A stretch of 64,000 bases of DNA from Ceriagrion tenellum (Eukaryota; Arthropoda; Insecta; Odonata; Coenagrionidae): contig OY720636.1 in assembly GCA_963169105.1 (NCBI GenBank), positions 144,855,941-144,919,940 on the forward strand, written 5' to 3'. The position numbers and the translations under genes are program-made. Below the pieces are notes generated by a model that did no database searches, had not been told where the DNA came from, and saw only the letters and a list, made by a program, of their open reading frames with translations. How positions within the stretch are numbered: the first letter of the stretch is position 1; every line of letters starts with the position of its first letter. Positions 33,293 through 43,739 of this stretch are shown here, piece by piece.

Positions 33293-34194
33293 TATATGTA
33301 GACCGGACAATATTTAAAAAATGTGTAATTACGTCCCGCGTGTAGTACTACATTTTTTATCCTCTGCATTGTGGTTACTGGTAAGTAAAACCAGTAAGAC
33401 GTGATTATTTACGATCTGTAGACTGTATTTTCATTTGAACTGCCGTCTTTTGTTACTAGACGGCGCCACACTTGACAAAGTTGTTCGTACGAAATCCTAG
33501 GCAACATTTTTTGGCGACGAGTCAACAATCTCTATGTATATTCATGCTTCTGACAATGAACTGAGTAAAATTGATAAGTTGGTTGGCAAAAATGTTGAGA
33601 AAAATTTTGTTAAAGAGCATTGGCTACTAACGTTCCTTGAATTATCTGATGGAAGCCATTGAGGTAGCAGACTAATGATAATCATTAGAAGTTTGACTTC
33701 CTTTCAACTGTCCGTTAATCATGACCCGATATAATGCTCATTCAAGGGGTACGCCATTGAGCTTGCCAACTGACATCGCGAACAAGCTGGCCAGATAGCC
33801 TTGGACAGTACCTTCCCAACAGCTTGCCTATTGAGGTGATATATCTCTGTAAGGCGGTACCTTCCCATCGTTAATTAATCATCTTTAAAGCATCATAATT
33901 GGGTGAAAGGTGAACTGTTTATTGACTAGGACAAACCAGACGGGAACAAGGTATCAGGCCATTTGTCGGTTTAAAAGCTGGGCGTGCCTCGATCATTGTT
34001 GTTAGCTGTCCCAAGGATGCTCTTCAGACACTTCAATGAGTAGCTTGCAATTATTAAAATTATTAGCTAAACATAATAAGAATTATTTTGGCAAATCACA
34101 AAATTAGTTTAATATGGTCTACTCTACTCTTAATCGACTGCTTTCAAGTGGTTAAAATAAGCAGAAAGTTGGACTTACTTAGAGAAAGGCTTTT
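33293..34194. other. Unassigned sequence
   Basis: Nothing supported was found in this stretch. Confidence 0.4.
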
Positions 34195-34306
34195 TACCCT
34201 TCCACGCTTTTATTTTTATGCAAACATGGTTTCAAAACGTTATGTTATCATCTTCGTGATGACATAACGTGCCATAACCATGGTCGGGTAAAAATTAAAG
34301 TGTGAA
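34195..34306. repeat. Imperfect palindrome P5
   Basis: CTTCCACGCTTTTATTTTTA at the left pairs with TAAAAATTAAAGTGTGAAAG at the right. Inside, AACGTTATGTTATCATC pairs with GATGACATAACGT around a TTCGT centre. On the minus strand a GTGGAAGGGTAAAAAG box resembles the GTGGAATATTACAAAG box of P1. No convincing target duplication or complete hammerhead core was found. Confidence 0.5.
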
Positions 34307-34400
34307 AGTGTTATTTTTTTTTGAAATGGAGATGCAGAGTTTCGTCGACGATAGTGCCAATGCTATTTCATTGGCTTTTACATTATCAAGGAGAAGAATT

Positions 34401-34587
34401 TTATTTTGAAATAGACATTTTACCTTGAAAGAAATTTTCCATTTAGGCGTTGCATAGGGGTAGCGAAACTTGGTGGCACTCGATTGTGAAGCGCATGGGA
34501 ACGAAAGCATGCGAGAGAGGTGGAACAATGGGGCAGGATGTCTCGCCAGAGGTTTATCCGGGGGTCCTGTACCGTAAACCCACTCAT
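34401..34587. repeat. Inverted repeat A, left arm
   Basis: About 187 bases inversely complementary to 34847-35033 with scattered mismatches. Both arms therefore translate to nearly the same peptide on opposite strands (HPAPLFHLSRM, TKFRYPYATPKWKIS). The segment itself is of unknown origin. Confidence 0.85.
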
Positions 34588-34846
34588 CAACGCTTAATTC
34601 TTCCATAATGGTCTCAAATTTACCGATTGTGTGTGGTGCTGCGTTTCGTTGTACCTATAGTAAGCTTTTGCTCTCATAATTTACTTTACATTTGGGAAAG
34701 ATCTTAAAATTGTTTAGTACTTTCCCGGCGAATATTATGTGTAAAATTCTCTCGGGTTTCACTCTGGGTCAAATTTTTGGCTGCTGCCAACGTTTTGGTG
34801 GATAATACTTTCATCGTCATCAGGATAATGATCATTTAACCCGTTT

Positions 34847-35033
34847 ATGAGTGGGTTTACGGTACAGGACCCCCGGATAAACCTCTGGTGAGACATCCTG
34901 CCCCTTTGTTCCACCTCTCTCGCATGATTTCGTCCCCATGCTCTTCACAACCGAGTGCCACCAAGTTTCGCTACCCCTATGCAACGCCTAAATGGAAAAT
35001 TTCTCTCATAGTAAAATGTCTATTTCAAAATAA
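34847..35033. repeat. Inverted repeat A, right arm (A')
   Basis: Inverse complement of 34401-34587. It sits inside the P6 palindrome, so the A and B arms interleave. Confidence 0.85.
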
Positions 35034-35054
35034 TGAAATTATAAAAATGATCAT

Positions 35055-35097
35055 TGCCCTGATTACGATGGAAGTGTTATCCATCGGAACGGTGGCA
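35055..35097 (+). ncRNA. Decayed hammerhead-ribozyme-like motif in P6
   Basis: TGCC (35055-35058) pairs with GGCA (35094-35097). The core reads CTGATTA instead of CTGANGA, and GGAA instead of GAAA. Stem II is five perfect pairs (35067-35071 with 35081-35085). The core substitutions predict loss of activity. Confidence 0.35.
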
Positions 35098-35143
35098 GCA
35101 GCCAAAGATTTAACCCGGGGTGAATCCCGAGAGAATTTCACAC

Positions 35144-36118
35144 GATCTTTAAATTGCATCCCCATCCCGGCATTAACGTGTAATATTAACATATCGTCAT
35201 TTGCTTGAAGTGTCTGGAATTTCAGACTTAGGTGTAGATATTCTCTGACAAAACGCTGCAATGAATATGAATGGATGTTAAAAGGAAACGTAAATTTACT
35301 TTCGCTCACCAGTATTTCGTTGGCTCACAATTAGGTTCTTCAGATTTGCCGGGATTACTTGTAATCCTATCCGTCCTCCTCCGAGTGCTCCGGCTCCAGT
35401 TGGCTGTCATTATGGGCAGCGCGGACAAACACTCCTCTTTACGAGTGCTGTCTTTTTCATTTTTATTTGGAGCGATTCTCATTTCCACCAAGCGCGTCGA
35501 AATGTTTGAAATTCTACGGGAGGATTAAACTCAGAGTGCCTCTGGTCGTCACCATACTAGCGTTGAAGCCGTTTGTGATTCCCTCTTTTGAGGTTCGCTA
35601 TTTTTTTTCAGTCATATCATAATCATTTTAGCTGCTAGTGATGAACTAGTGACCCCGTTAAAGGGAATTGTCTCTTAAAAAAAAGGAACTATTCCCCATT
35701 GTTCATTTTGCTGAGGATAATTATCCTAGATAATATCCTGTCTGTGGTAAAGGGATGCAAATGAGCTTCCAAATTTCCATTACTCTGGCAAAAGTTACCT
35801 GTCAAATGTAATTAGGCGCAGGACCGTAACATTTCCCTGTTCTCTAGTATTGCCAATTAATACAAGAAACCTTTCATCGTGGCAAAAAAATCCACCCCGG
35901 CTTAACATTATATCGTTCAGGCAAATTTCTGAATGTCCGTCTAAATGAATGTAATAGGCTTGGAAAATGGAAATGCCTGCAGAGTTGAATGGGCATTATA
36001 TGGCTCAAAACTAATGATGCTAACAGCTTTGTTGGCGTGCCAAAAAAACTCTGCAGGCATTAAGCTCGTTCATGAAAAAAAGGGAAAAATAACCCATGCT
36101 TCATCCAAATGAAAACCT
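35144..36118. other. Unassigned sequence
   Basis: Nothing supported was found in this stretch. Confidence 0.4.
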
Positions 36119-36684
36119 TTAAGGTAGTCCGAGCGAGATAGCTCCCTACTCATAATAGAGACCATATTCGAATTATACGTTTTAATTTCACCAGCTGTTG
36201 GACACACCAATTAAATATTGCATTATTAATGGTGCAATTATATAGTTTTAAATGACAAATTGTAAGTAATCAAATGAAATTATCTAAAAAACTCTTAAAC
36301 TTGACTCATTTTTTTCGCGCGGTGCGTTTGAAACTCCTTCAAAACGGAAGGTTTTTTGTGATACCCAAGAACCAACTGCGGTAGCAATATGATTAATTTT
36401 CACAAATAGTTGAAAAATCACACGAACTACACATTGTTAGTTTTTTGACGACATCTAAGTGTTAGAAATTCCTCATTTTGTAAATAATGTCTCTCTGGAG
36501 TGTATACACGTTCCATTTCCTATGTAAATGGGCTGGTGTTTTTGCCAATATCTCCGAAAGTAATGTGGTAAGGGGTAGACATTTTGGTGTCATTAGAAGG
36601 GTGATTTGGTGTTATCTTTTCTTTAAAATGAGACCAAATTCATTGATTTCTAAGTAAAATGCTCTTTCGCTCGCGCTGCCTTAA
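36119..36684. mobile_element. TTAA-ended TIR repeat, copy 1 (about 560 bp)
   Basis: This begins TTAAGGTAGTCCGAGCGAG and ends CTCGCGCTGCCTTAA, giving about 20-bp imperfect inverted termini. It is homologous over its length to 42204-42725, 56614-57160 and 62926-63487. No coding capacity. TTAA at both ends could be a piggyBac-style duplication or part of the inverted termini. The superfamily is therefore open. Confidence 0.8.
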
Positions 36685-36887
36685 CATTTATGGAGATTAA
36701 ATTATTTACCCGTCCAGAAATGTATCTATAGACTGTAGTGCATAGTAGTGTTCATTTGGTAAAACTACTTATTTTAGTTAACGTCGATTTATTGAACTTT
36801 CCCTCACTCATAAGTATCAGTGTAATAGATTCATATATCAATGAGGCACTGGAGCCCTAAGTTTTTGGGAAATAAGACACCTCGGCG

Positions 36888-36960
36888 CAAGCCGTTTTGG
36901 CGCCGGGACTTTTCGGCACAGGGAAGTTTCGGTGCATCCTGCTTTGCGGTAACCACTCGA
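36888..36960. repeat. GC-rich repeat, inverted partner at 40706-40775
   Basis: Contains GGCGCAAGCCGTTTTGGCGC and GCGGTAACCACTCG. Both appear inverted near 40706-40775 (GCGCCGAAACGGCTTGCGCC, CGAGTGGTTACCG). Family unknown. Confidence 0.6.
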
Positions 36961-37103
36961 CTAACGACTGGTCTAAAACTTTTAATAGAACTGTAAAAAC
37001 AACAGATATGTGAGGAAATGTTTTTCTGTAATGAAATATGTTAATATGAGAAAAAATAAATATCAACAATAGTTAAAAAAAACTACCCTGGGCATTTATA
37101 GCG

Positions 37104-37125
37104 TTTCATCTACATCTACATACAT
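37104..37125 (-). repeat. Short (GTAGAT)n-type tail
   Basis: CATCTACATCTACATAC, the minus-strand form of the family A tail, without a recognisable body. Confidence 0.4.
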
Positions 37126-37431
37126 CGCTAAAACTTATAGGGACCTTGTGAAAAGTGATGTTTGTCCTACGTGGAAGATTGAAAAACTAGATTTGGGAGC
37201 AAATCAACTAATCAGCTACACAACCTGTTGACTAGCCTTTTTGACAGTGTCATTGGCCGAAATTATGATCTCTTATCGATCGCAGGTAAACAGTCAACCT
37301 CTCTGTCCTAATGTCTGTTTCCCAAATTTTATTCTCATGATCTACCCTACTGCAGTATGATGGAGTTCGTAATATATATGAACAACTTCGTCAGAAAATA
37401 AATTGGTTTTGAATTTGCATAAAAAAATAAG

Positions 37432-37745
37432 TCTAATTTTTTATTTGGTGTCTGAAAGCGATTCCCATCCCAGTTGTTGCAAGAGATTAGTAACACAAAC
37501 AAGACTATCGTAACGGCTTATTGCGTACCTTGCTGATTGTCTCTGCACGCGTTCCATAATTGTTTTTAAGTCTATATTTTGAGGATCCAATTACTGAAAA
37601 CGTATTCCAAGTGGGGTCTAATTTGTGAGAAATTTCTGTTTTCTCTTACTTTATCGTCATGCTTTCCAAGTACTCTTTCGACAAATCCCAATTTATCATT
37701 AGCTTGACCAGTCATTTCCCAAATACATATTCTCCTCGGCAGATT
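37432..37745 (-). mobile_element. Jockey-like RT C-terminal fragment, distinct from family A
   Basis: The minus strand reads DKLGFVERVLGKHDDKVREN and RPHLEYVFSNWI, then frameshifted remnants of the usual RRAARY segment and NNWDGNRFQT. This is the region following the polymerase domain in jockey-like elements, as in family A but clearly another lineage. It carries several stops and no 3' tail. Confidence 0.65.
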
Positions 37746-37849
37746 AGTTAACTCAAGGCAGGTAGTTAACCTTCGTATAAGTCAGCACAACGTATTACCT
37801 TACTTAAACTGGAATGAGTGTTATTTTCTACTAAATATATATTGGAACC

Positions 37850-38245
37850 ACCCCGTGCCACACATCTTAGTGCTGGCTTGCACGGTATTTCGTATATGTT
37901 AGTAGAGAAGTAAACTATTCTCTTCGTGGCTACCCTTTTTTAGTGCGTGTAGGCAATTAAGGAGGTGGTTTGCAAAAAAAATCCAGAACAGCAACCATCA
38001 ATGCAGTTTTGTGTCGATAATTCTCCTTTTCGAAAGAAACGAGGGAAACAAAGATGCCCTAGGGTCGCTTGGAGTTGTGCAATACTCCCTAAATTCTTGT
38101 TGTATATTAACTAGTGCATGGCATGGTAGCATGTACGTATACGAAGCACTCCCCTAGTTTCTGGTTTTATCGCTCGTTGTTAACCTGGTGTGGCCGCACC
38201 ACACATCCTAGTGGTGGCTTACACGGTATTTCGTAAATGTAGATA
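37850..38245 (+). mobile_element. Two terminal-box fragments of jockey/CR1-like elements
   Basis: At 37850-37905 (ACCACCCCGTGCCACACATC, GGCTTGCACGGTATTTCGTA) and 38187-38245 (CCGCACCACACATCC, GGTGGCTTACACGGTATTTC, ending GTAGAT) the 3' box of the family A group recurs. Little body sequence precedes either. Both are extreme 5' truncations. Confidence 0.55.
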
Positions 38246-38502
38246 TTACCCTGCAAGACATCTCAAGGGTGATTGGAAGGGAGTGAGTTATTGACAACAT
38301 ACACTAGAATTTACTGGCAAATTTCACCAAAATGTACTGCACTATAGGTATGCTACCAGTGCTGTATAAACTATTTGTTTTATTGTATTTTTTAGCTACA
38401 TAAATGAAAGTGGTACAGGAGTCATGCAGGAATAATACGAAACTGAATGTTAACTCTATCGGTTCTGCAGTCTATTTTCTCCTTAAAAATACAACAACTA
38501 TC
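38246..38502. other. Unassigned sequence
   Basis: Nothing supported was found in this stretch. Confidence 0.4.
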
Positions 38503-39776
38503 TTTTGATACTATTATTTTTCTTAAATACGTTTCACCGAAATGAGGATGGCATTGCCTTTTCATCTACACCTGCGAAATACCGTGCAAACCAGCTCCAC
38601 GGTGCATGGCACGGGCTAATTCCACACCAGACAGGCTCTGACTGCAATACTTCCAGTAAAAGATCCAAGCCCGGACAACATCCAAACCGCCAGGCGAAGA
38701 CCAAAAGGCAGTGAGGATAACAATGCAAACCAAAGCATATCTCTCTCAGTTGATAAGAGAAATGAAATATATCCAAAACCGCTACAGAGGCTGAGTTTCA
38801 GAGTGGATATTTAAATATAAGTTTTTTATCATTGTTATTTATAATTATTTCACTTTAAAATAAGACTCGTCTGAAATCGGTTGCCTTCTTAAATGTGCCT
38901 GAAATAGTAAAAATTAGCAGTATTTATTAAAATCATCCACGATTCATTCTGTCATTGTATATGTCATTTGATGCCACGGAATGAAGCATCGAGAATGATA
39001 AGTCCCTTGGAAAAACCGTCGTGTCGAATATTATCAAGGCTGCTGTTTGCTTTAGCGTGAACGACTATTTTGTACTTACAGCCAAGCAACGAAATAATAC
39101 CAGCAGCCATGGTAAGGGCTTTGTCAGTATTACGCAGCATCTCATCTGGGTTGTCGAATGAAGTCGCAGGAAATTAATGCATGCCATTATAATACGAAAG
39201 TCCTCTGAAAAAGTCGACCAAATTAAGAGAATCGCTGAAGTCTCTCGTCAACCTCTGTATTTTTTTCAATGTCTTCGGTGGCTGTTCACCGCCGATCAGC
39301 TTTTCATAAAAAGTATCCTGTCCCTTTTGGATTTTTCGCTACGCGTCGAAAAAATTTCATTGTGGTCGGTTCTTCTGCATGGTTGTTAATCCTATCCTCA
39401 ATGTTTGATCTCTCTTTTGTGTACGGAGCACATGGCAATGGGGAACGATGGATTTCGCCTTCCGGTGCCTCCTCTATTTGTGCGGCCGATATAATTATCG
39501 TCGAACCAATATGGAAAATGATTTCTTTCAGGCGGTAAATGGACACTAAAAATATCTTCTGCAGCGTCCAAGTCTTCCGGAGGTATGAATGCTAACGATT
39601 GGATCATTATCGCCTTCTGAGTCAAATCCGCGTCTTCGCTGTAGTTTCTGTTTTTATTCTTTGACTACCTGGGCCGAGCTGGTTTGCATGGTATTTTGCA
39701 GATATAGATGAAAAGGCAATGCTCTCCTCATTTTGATGAAACGTATATGCGAAAAATATTAGTGTCTAAATGTGGT
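38503..39776. mobile_element. Element with about 100-bp inverted termini around a transposase-like remnant
   Basis: The segment 38503-38606 is inversely repeated at 39677-39776 (blocks AATGAGGATGGCATTGCCTT and CCTTTTCATCTACACCTGCG have inverted partners). Each arm also contains a GTAGATG tail box of the family A type. Long inverted termini around about 1.1 kb would fit a Mutator-like element, and the interior minus strand has a matching remnant. The inverted arms could instead be two opposed retrotransposon tails. Confidence 0.45.
39010..39625 (-). pseudogene. Transposase-like remnant, possibly Mutator-like C-terminal region
   Basis: On the minus strand, frames read FIPPEDLDAAEDIFSVHL, PYWFDDNYIGR and RNPSFPIAM, then after a frameshift KKIQRLTRDFSDSLNLVDFF and FPATSFDNPDEMLRNTDKAL. 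The (Y/F)-D-Y-I-G-R followed by P.FP..M resembles a motif I associate with C-terminal regions of insect MULE transposases. The remainder is not recognised. Multiple stops and frameshifts are present. Assignment is tentative. Confidence 0.3.
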
Positions 39777-40384
39777 TATAGAGCTACTTTCGAAATGAAA
39801 TTACCATCCCATGTAGCATAGATAGAATTATATAAAATAAAAATATGAAAGAAAAAAATTGTATTTATCGTTATCAGTTACGTTCTGGCGGCTTCTGACA
39901 GGTGAAGTGGTCCCTTATCGCTAAGGAAAAAATCCTGTTCTGTTAATGATTTCATACATTATCTTTTACCCCTAAGATTATTAAATTCACTCATATACTA
40001 CTAATGAAAATGACTTTACTCGACGACTAGGACTAGCTTCTATTTATTGTAACCTTTTCTGTGACTCCCGAGGCTATGCACTTTTGGAAGTTAAAAAATG
40101 ACTGAAGCGGAAATGATGATCACCCTGTGGATTTAATATTTCCCTATGCATGCATGTCCGCAATTTTAATTTTTTATGCTGCGGATTCTTAACCATCATA
40201 GATCTTGATATAGTGGATATTGAGCGATAAAATATGTCAAAAGTTGTTACCATAAGCTTAGTAGTGTTACTGAATTGTTGAAGGAGTTCGAATCGAAAGA
40301 AGGGAAAAATATAGGCTAAAAATATTTCGCAAGTTAGAGGCAGACTATTTTTTGCTGGACTTTCAACGAATTTTGCTAGAGCCA
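39777..40384. other. Unassigned AT-rich sequence
   Basis: Nothing supported was found in this stretch. Confidence 0.4.
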
Positions 40385-40490
40385 AACTATTATGGAAGAA
40401 TAGATTACAGGCATATGTTTAAGGAAATAGACTGCAGAACCGATAGTTTCAAAATTTTATTTTTTCGTTTACTCAATTCCTTTATCATAG
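40385..40490 (+). mobile_element. Short jockey/CR1-like C-terminal fragment
   Basis: KEIDCRTDSFKILFF is readable near 40420, matching RELDCRTDRYKMSFF of the copy at 29648. It is the extreme C-terminal coding end, heavily decayed. Confidence 0.5.
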
Positions 40491-40705
40491 ACTTTATGTG
40501 AACGAGGTCACTGTTGACGTTTATTGAATATTTCATCCCGACTCCATTATTAGGGATTATTTGCTTAATGTATCTACTGTTTTAGGTGTGATTTTAAAAG
40601 TTTTTTACTATTACTGTTTAGGTTTACTCCTTGCGTTACATTTTTTCATTTCATTTTAAATATTTAATAGTAATACTACCAGTCAAAAATCACGAGAGCA
40701 TCGTT

Positions 40706-40775
40706 ATCAGCCGAGTGGTTACCGAAAATTGCGCCGAAACGGCTTGCGCCCAGACTGCTGGGTCGAAGTTTCCTA
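40706..40775. repeat. GC-rich repeat, inverted partner of 36888-36960
   Basis: GCGCCGAAACGGCTTGCGCC is the inverse complement, with one mismatch, of a block at 36891-36912. The neighbouring CGAGTGGTTACCG also matches inversely. Confidence 0.6.
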
Positions 40776-41549
40776 GACCCATATTTTTTGATTGTTAAAT
40801 CGGTTTTCCCGCATTGCTTGTTGGTATATCGTGCACTACACTTACTTCATATTTTACCGATCTCTGATGGAATTCGCTCCTAACTGTATGGCCTGATTAT
40901 CCATTTCTCCCTGCCAAGCAATTAATCAGCATTCTCCTGCTCTTCACTACTATCAACATCCAGTCATCATACGTCTTGCGACTTCTTGCGTCCACATATC
41001 TTGTCCCCTTGCTGACTGTCCATTTGGAAGTCCTCCCCCATCGAATCAGGTTAGGCATTTTTCCTCCTTTCTCTTCGTCTTATTCATCTGTTCCTACGCA
41101 AAATCATCTTACTACCCTGTCGGTTTTCTTTCCTCATAGATGAATTCTTTGGAGCACACTCATAAGGCTGCGCTCCATTATAAGAGTTAGATCAGATTTT
41201 CGTTCTGCCTCTGAGGTCTCTTTCCTCGATCCTTGTCATTTACTGCACTGCATTCTACGCCAACTTCCCTCTTTGCCCGAGTTGTTTTCACCCTGTTTGT
41301 TTATTGTATCCAAATTCCTTCATAAATGCCAAATTAAGCTTTAATATTTACCAATTTAAATATTATCTGGTGTTATTGGTATTGTTTTCTTTTTTTCCAT
41401 TTTTTCCCATAATCCGTGCCAATCAATTGGAATTCACTCGACTATAACTGCTGTCCCGTTTCTGATTTTACGCTGCTGATGCAGTTCTCAAGCATTTATT
41501 CCTCGTCTCATTTCTTATCAAAGCTATTGCCTTTTCGTATTGTGGCCTG
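40776..41549. other. Mostly unassigned; possible decayed retrotransposon
   Basis: On the minus strand around 41030-41130 a GRTSKWTVSKGTRYV-like string vaguely recalls the RGRP..W.D segment near the end of RTE-like proteins. It lies next to the fragment at 41550-41880 but is too weak to call separately. Confidence 0.25.
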
Positions 41550-41880
41550 ACTTTCTTCATCTGTTGTAAATCATGCATACTTATCAATTAGTTCACTACA
41601 GGAGAGTGCTCATAAAATCTTACACATTGGTTTTCCGACTAGAAAACTGGCTCTCATATCCCTTATGCTCTTTGACTCTCGTCCATCTTATCGACGTGGC
41701 CAAGCCAAAAAATGAAGTTCCCTTTTTAATTTTCCTTACTGGACCATCAGTTCTCTATTCTTTCTCGACCCTCTTCCATATTAATCTCATCTTAACTCTC
41801 ATACTCTCACCGGAAACATATTTATCGGGAACCTGCCCCATAGCCACCACATTGATGCTTCTGATTTCATTTCTCATCTG
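41550..41880 (-). mobile_element. Decayed RTE-like C-terminal fragment related to element B
   Basis: The minus strand reads FWLGHVDKMDESQRA, matching the WFGHVEKMDESR block of element B. It is preceded by IRSINVVAMGQVPDK and KMRLIWKRVEKE where B has LRSICGKNRMDR. Frames are shifted and the copy is old. Confidence 0.6.
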
Positions 41881-42203
41881 GTTGTGTCGGGAAGTCGAGA
41901 CGTGGAGAACTTTGACGGAGGGCACTCTTCGATGAATTAGTGAAACGGTTCATTCCGTCATAATCTTGTATTTGCCTTGTCTTAGGGGCACATGAGTGGG
42001 CGGGATTGAATTGAGTGGATTTGGTGGGTGGGATGGAGTGGCTGTCTCCCATTTAGCGATTGCCAACGGCACTTCTCCCTTCCCCCCTCGCTTTCTTTCA
42101 GGGTATTTCCCTCTCTTCGTCACCCTCTCACTCGGTACATGAGGCCTGTACTTTGTAAGTCGCTATTTGGAAGGTAGGTTCAAGAATCAAGTTTGACCAC
42201 TCC
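41881..42203. other. Unassigned sequence
   Basis: Nothing supported was found in this stretch. Confidence 0.4.
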
Positions 42204-42725
42204 TTTAGGTAGTTTGAGTGAAATATAATTTTACTTAGAGATCAATGAATTATGTCTCATTTTAAAGAAAAATATCTCACCCTTCTAACGAATACAAAAA
42301 TTCAACCCCTTACCACATTAATTTAGAAGTTACTTGCCAAGAATACCAGCCCTTTTACATGGGAAATGATACGTGTATGCACTCCAGAGAGAGCTTATAT
42401 TAAAAAGGAGGAATTTTTAACAATTAAATATCGTAAAAAACTAACAGCGTGTAGTTTGTATGTTTTCTCAACTATTTTTTGAAAATTAATCATATTGTCA
42501 CCGCTATCGGTTCTTGGGTATCACAAAAAACCTTCCGTTTTGGAGGAGTTTCAAAAGCACCGCTCGAAAATAATGAGTCAAGTTAAAGACTATTAGATAA
42601 TTTCATTTAATTGCTTACCATTTCTGTCATATAAAACTATATTTTTTCACCATTGTTAATGTAATATTTAATTGATGTGTCCTACATATGGTGAAATTAA
42701 TACTTATAATTTGGGAATCTTGCTC
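42204..42725. mobile_element. TTAA-ended TIR repeat, copy 2 (inverted orientation, damaged end)
   Basis: Starts TTTAGGTAGTTTGAGTGAAAT and runs through the same blocks as copy 1 in reverse order (TTGGCAAATATC-like, CTTCCGTTTTG, GGTGAAATTAA). The far terminus is deleted and degenerate after CTTGCTCGG. Confidence 0.75.
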
Positions 42726-43727
42726 GGTTTTTCTGTAGTCAAGTCTCCTTTATGTTTATGCTAAACACTGCTGAGGGGAAAGCCTCTAAAACAGGGAGCA
42801 CAACAGGCAGATATTCAGCTTTTATTTTGTGCATGTTTGAACTCAGGGACATCATCAATATCGGTCTGAGCCATTCTTTGCATTTACAGGGGTCAAATCA
42901 TTTTGTTAAATTTGGCTAATTTTGGTGGTGATCGGCCAAATATTTCACAAATCAGTTACGGTTTATGTGGAGACATATCCGCAATTCCAGTAAATACTTG
43001 AAAAGATGCATACAGTAAGACTTCATCAAAATACAGCTGTAGCCACGACAGAAATATATAACAATTAATAAGCTGCGTGCGTGAAATATTACACTATCCT
43101 TTGGTTGTGTCCCTTTTCATAGTCGCTGTCAATCGCTGAACAGAATTCTGTGCAGAATATTGTATACTCTGGTAAAAGTTGGGTCGCAAAACACCTCTGG
43201 TCCACGATCCTTGGCTCTTTGCCTCCAAGGTGATACTGCGATGCATCACTCAGAATTAGTGATATCCTTTTCAATGTCAAGGCTAATTGGACTCGCAAAT
43301 GGCTTGAGTCGTCCCTGCGACGAGATTGAGACAAATTTTTCCAAAGTAATAGGCATTTTAAAGTTATGTGTCTTTTGCATGTGACCTTGCGGTAATATAT
43401 TATCACGTGTTATTGATTGATAATTTTGCGATTTGTACGGTGAGTTACTTCGTTGTGTTGAGAGTGGGAATTTTGTGCGTTGGGGCACCCTTCTTAGGGA
43501 AGACATCAACAGAGAATCTACAAACTAGGACAAGTATGTATCAGTGGTTAAGTCAGATATTTAAAAACAACGCCTCAAAGTCAAGCCCGTCACAGGGAAA
43601 ACATTCAGAATATTTACTTTGCTGCATCACAAATATTAGATTTTACCAATTTCCTCTAGAACTGATGATAAAATTGATCTCCGCGTTCGCACGCTTTGCT
43701 GGGACGACATTTTTTTTGCTGCGTTGC
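42726..43727. other. Unassigned sequence
   Basis: Frames of 70-130 codons occur on both strands and match nothing known. Confidence 0.35.
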
Positions 43728-43739
43728 GGTTGGCTTCTT
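43728..43739. repeat. Target-site duplication of element D, left
   Basis: GGTTGGCTTCTT, 11/12 identical to 44507-44518. Confidence 0.8.

Larger units (their letters stand above)
34739..35143. mobile_element. Palindromic element P6 (arms B and B') with repeat A' in its centre
   Basis: Arm B (34739-34836) is inversely complementary to B' (35046-35143), including AATGATCATT at both inner edges. Between them lies A' (34847-35033), the inverted partner of the outside segment A. In B' the order TGCC, CTGATTA, one extra C, GATGG-loop-CCATC, GGAA and GGCA matches the hammerhead-like layout of P3 and P4, with two core substitutions. The ends carry GTGAATCCCGAGAG, similar to the box in P4. No clear target duplication. 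Confidence 0.6.

Noticed and set aside
34195..34306. Hammerhead motif in palindrome P5
   Set aside because: A GAAACC box and a GAAGA core-like segment are present, but the bases that should form stem I do not pair.
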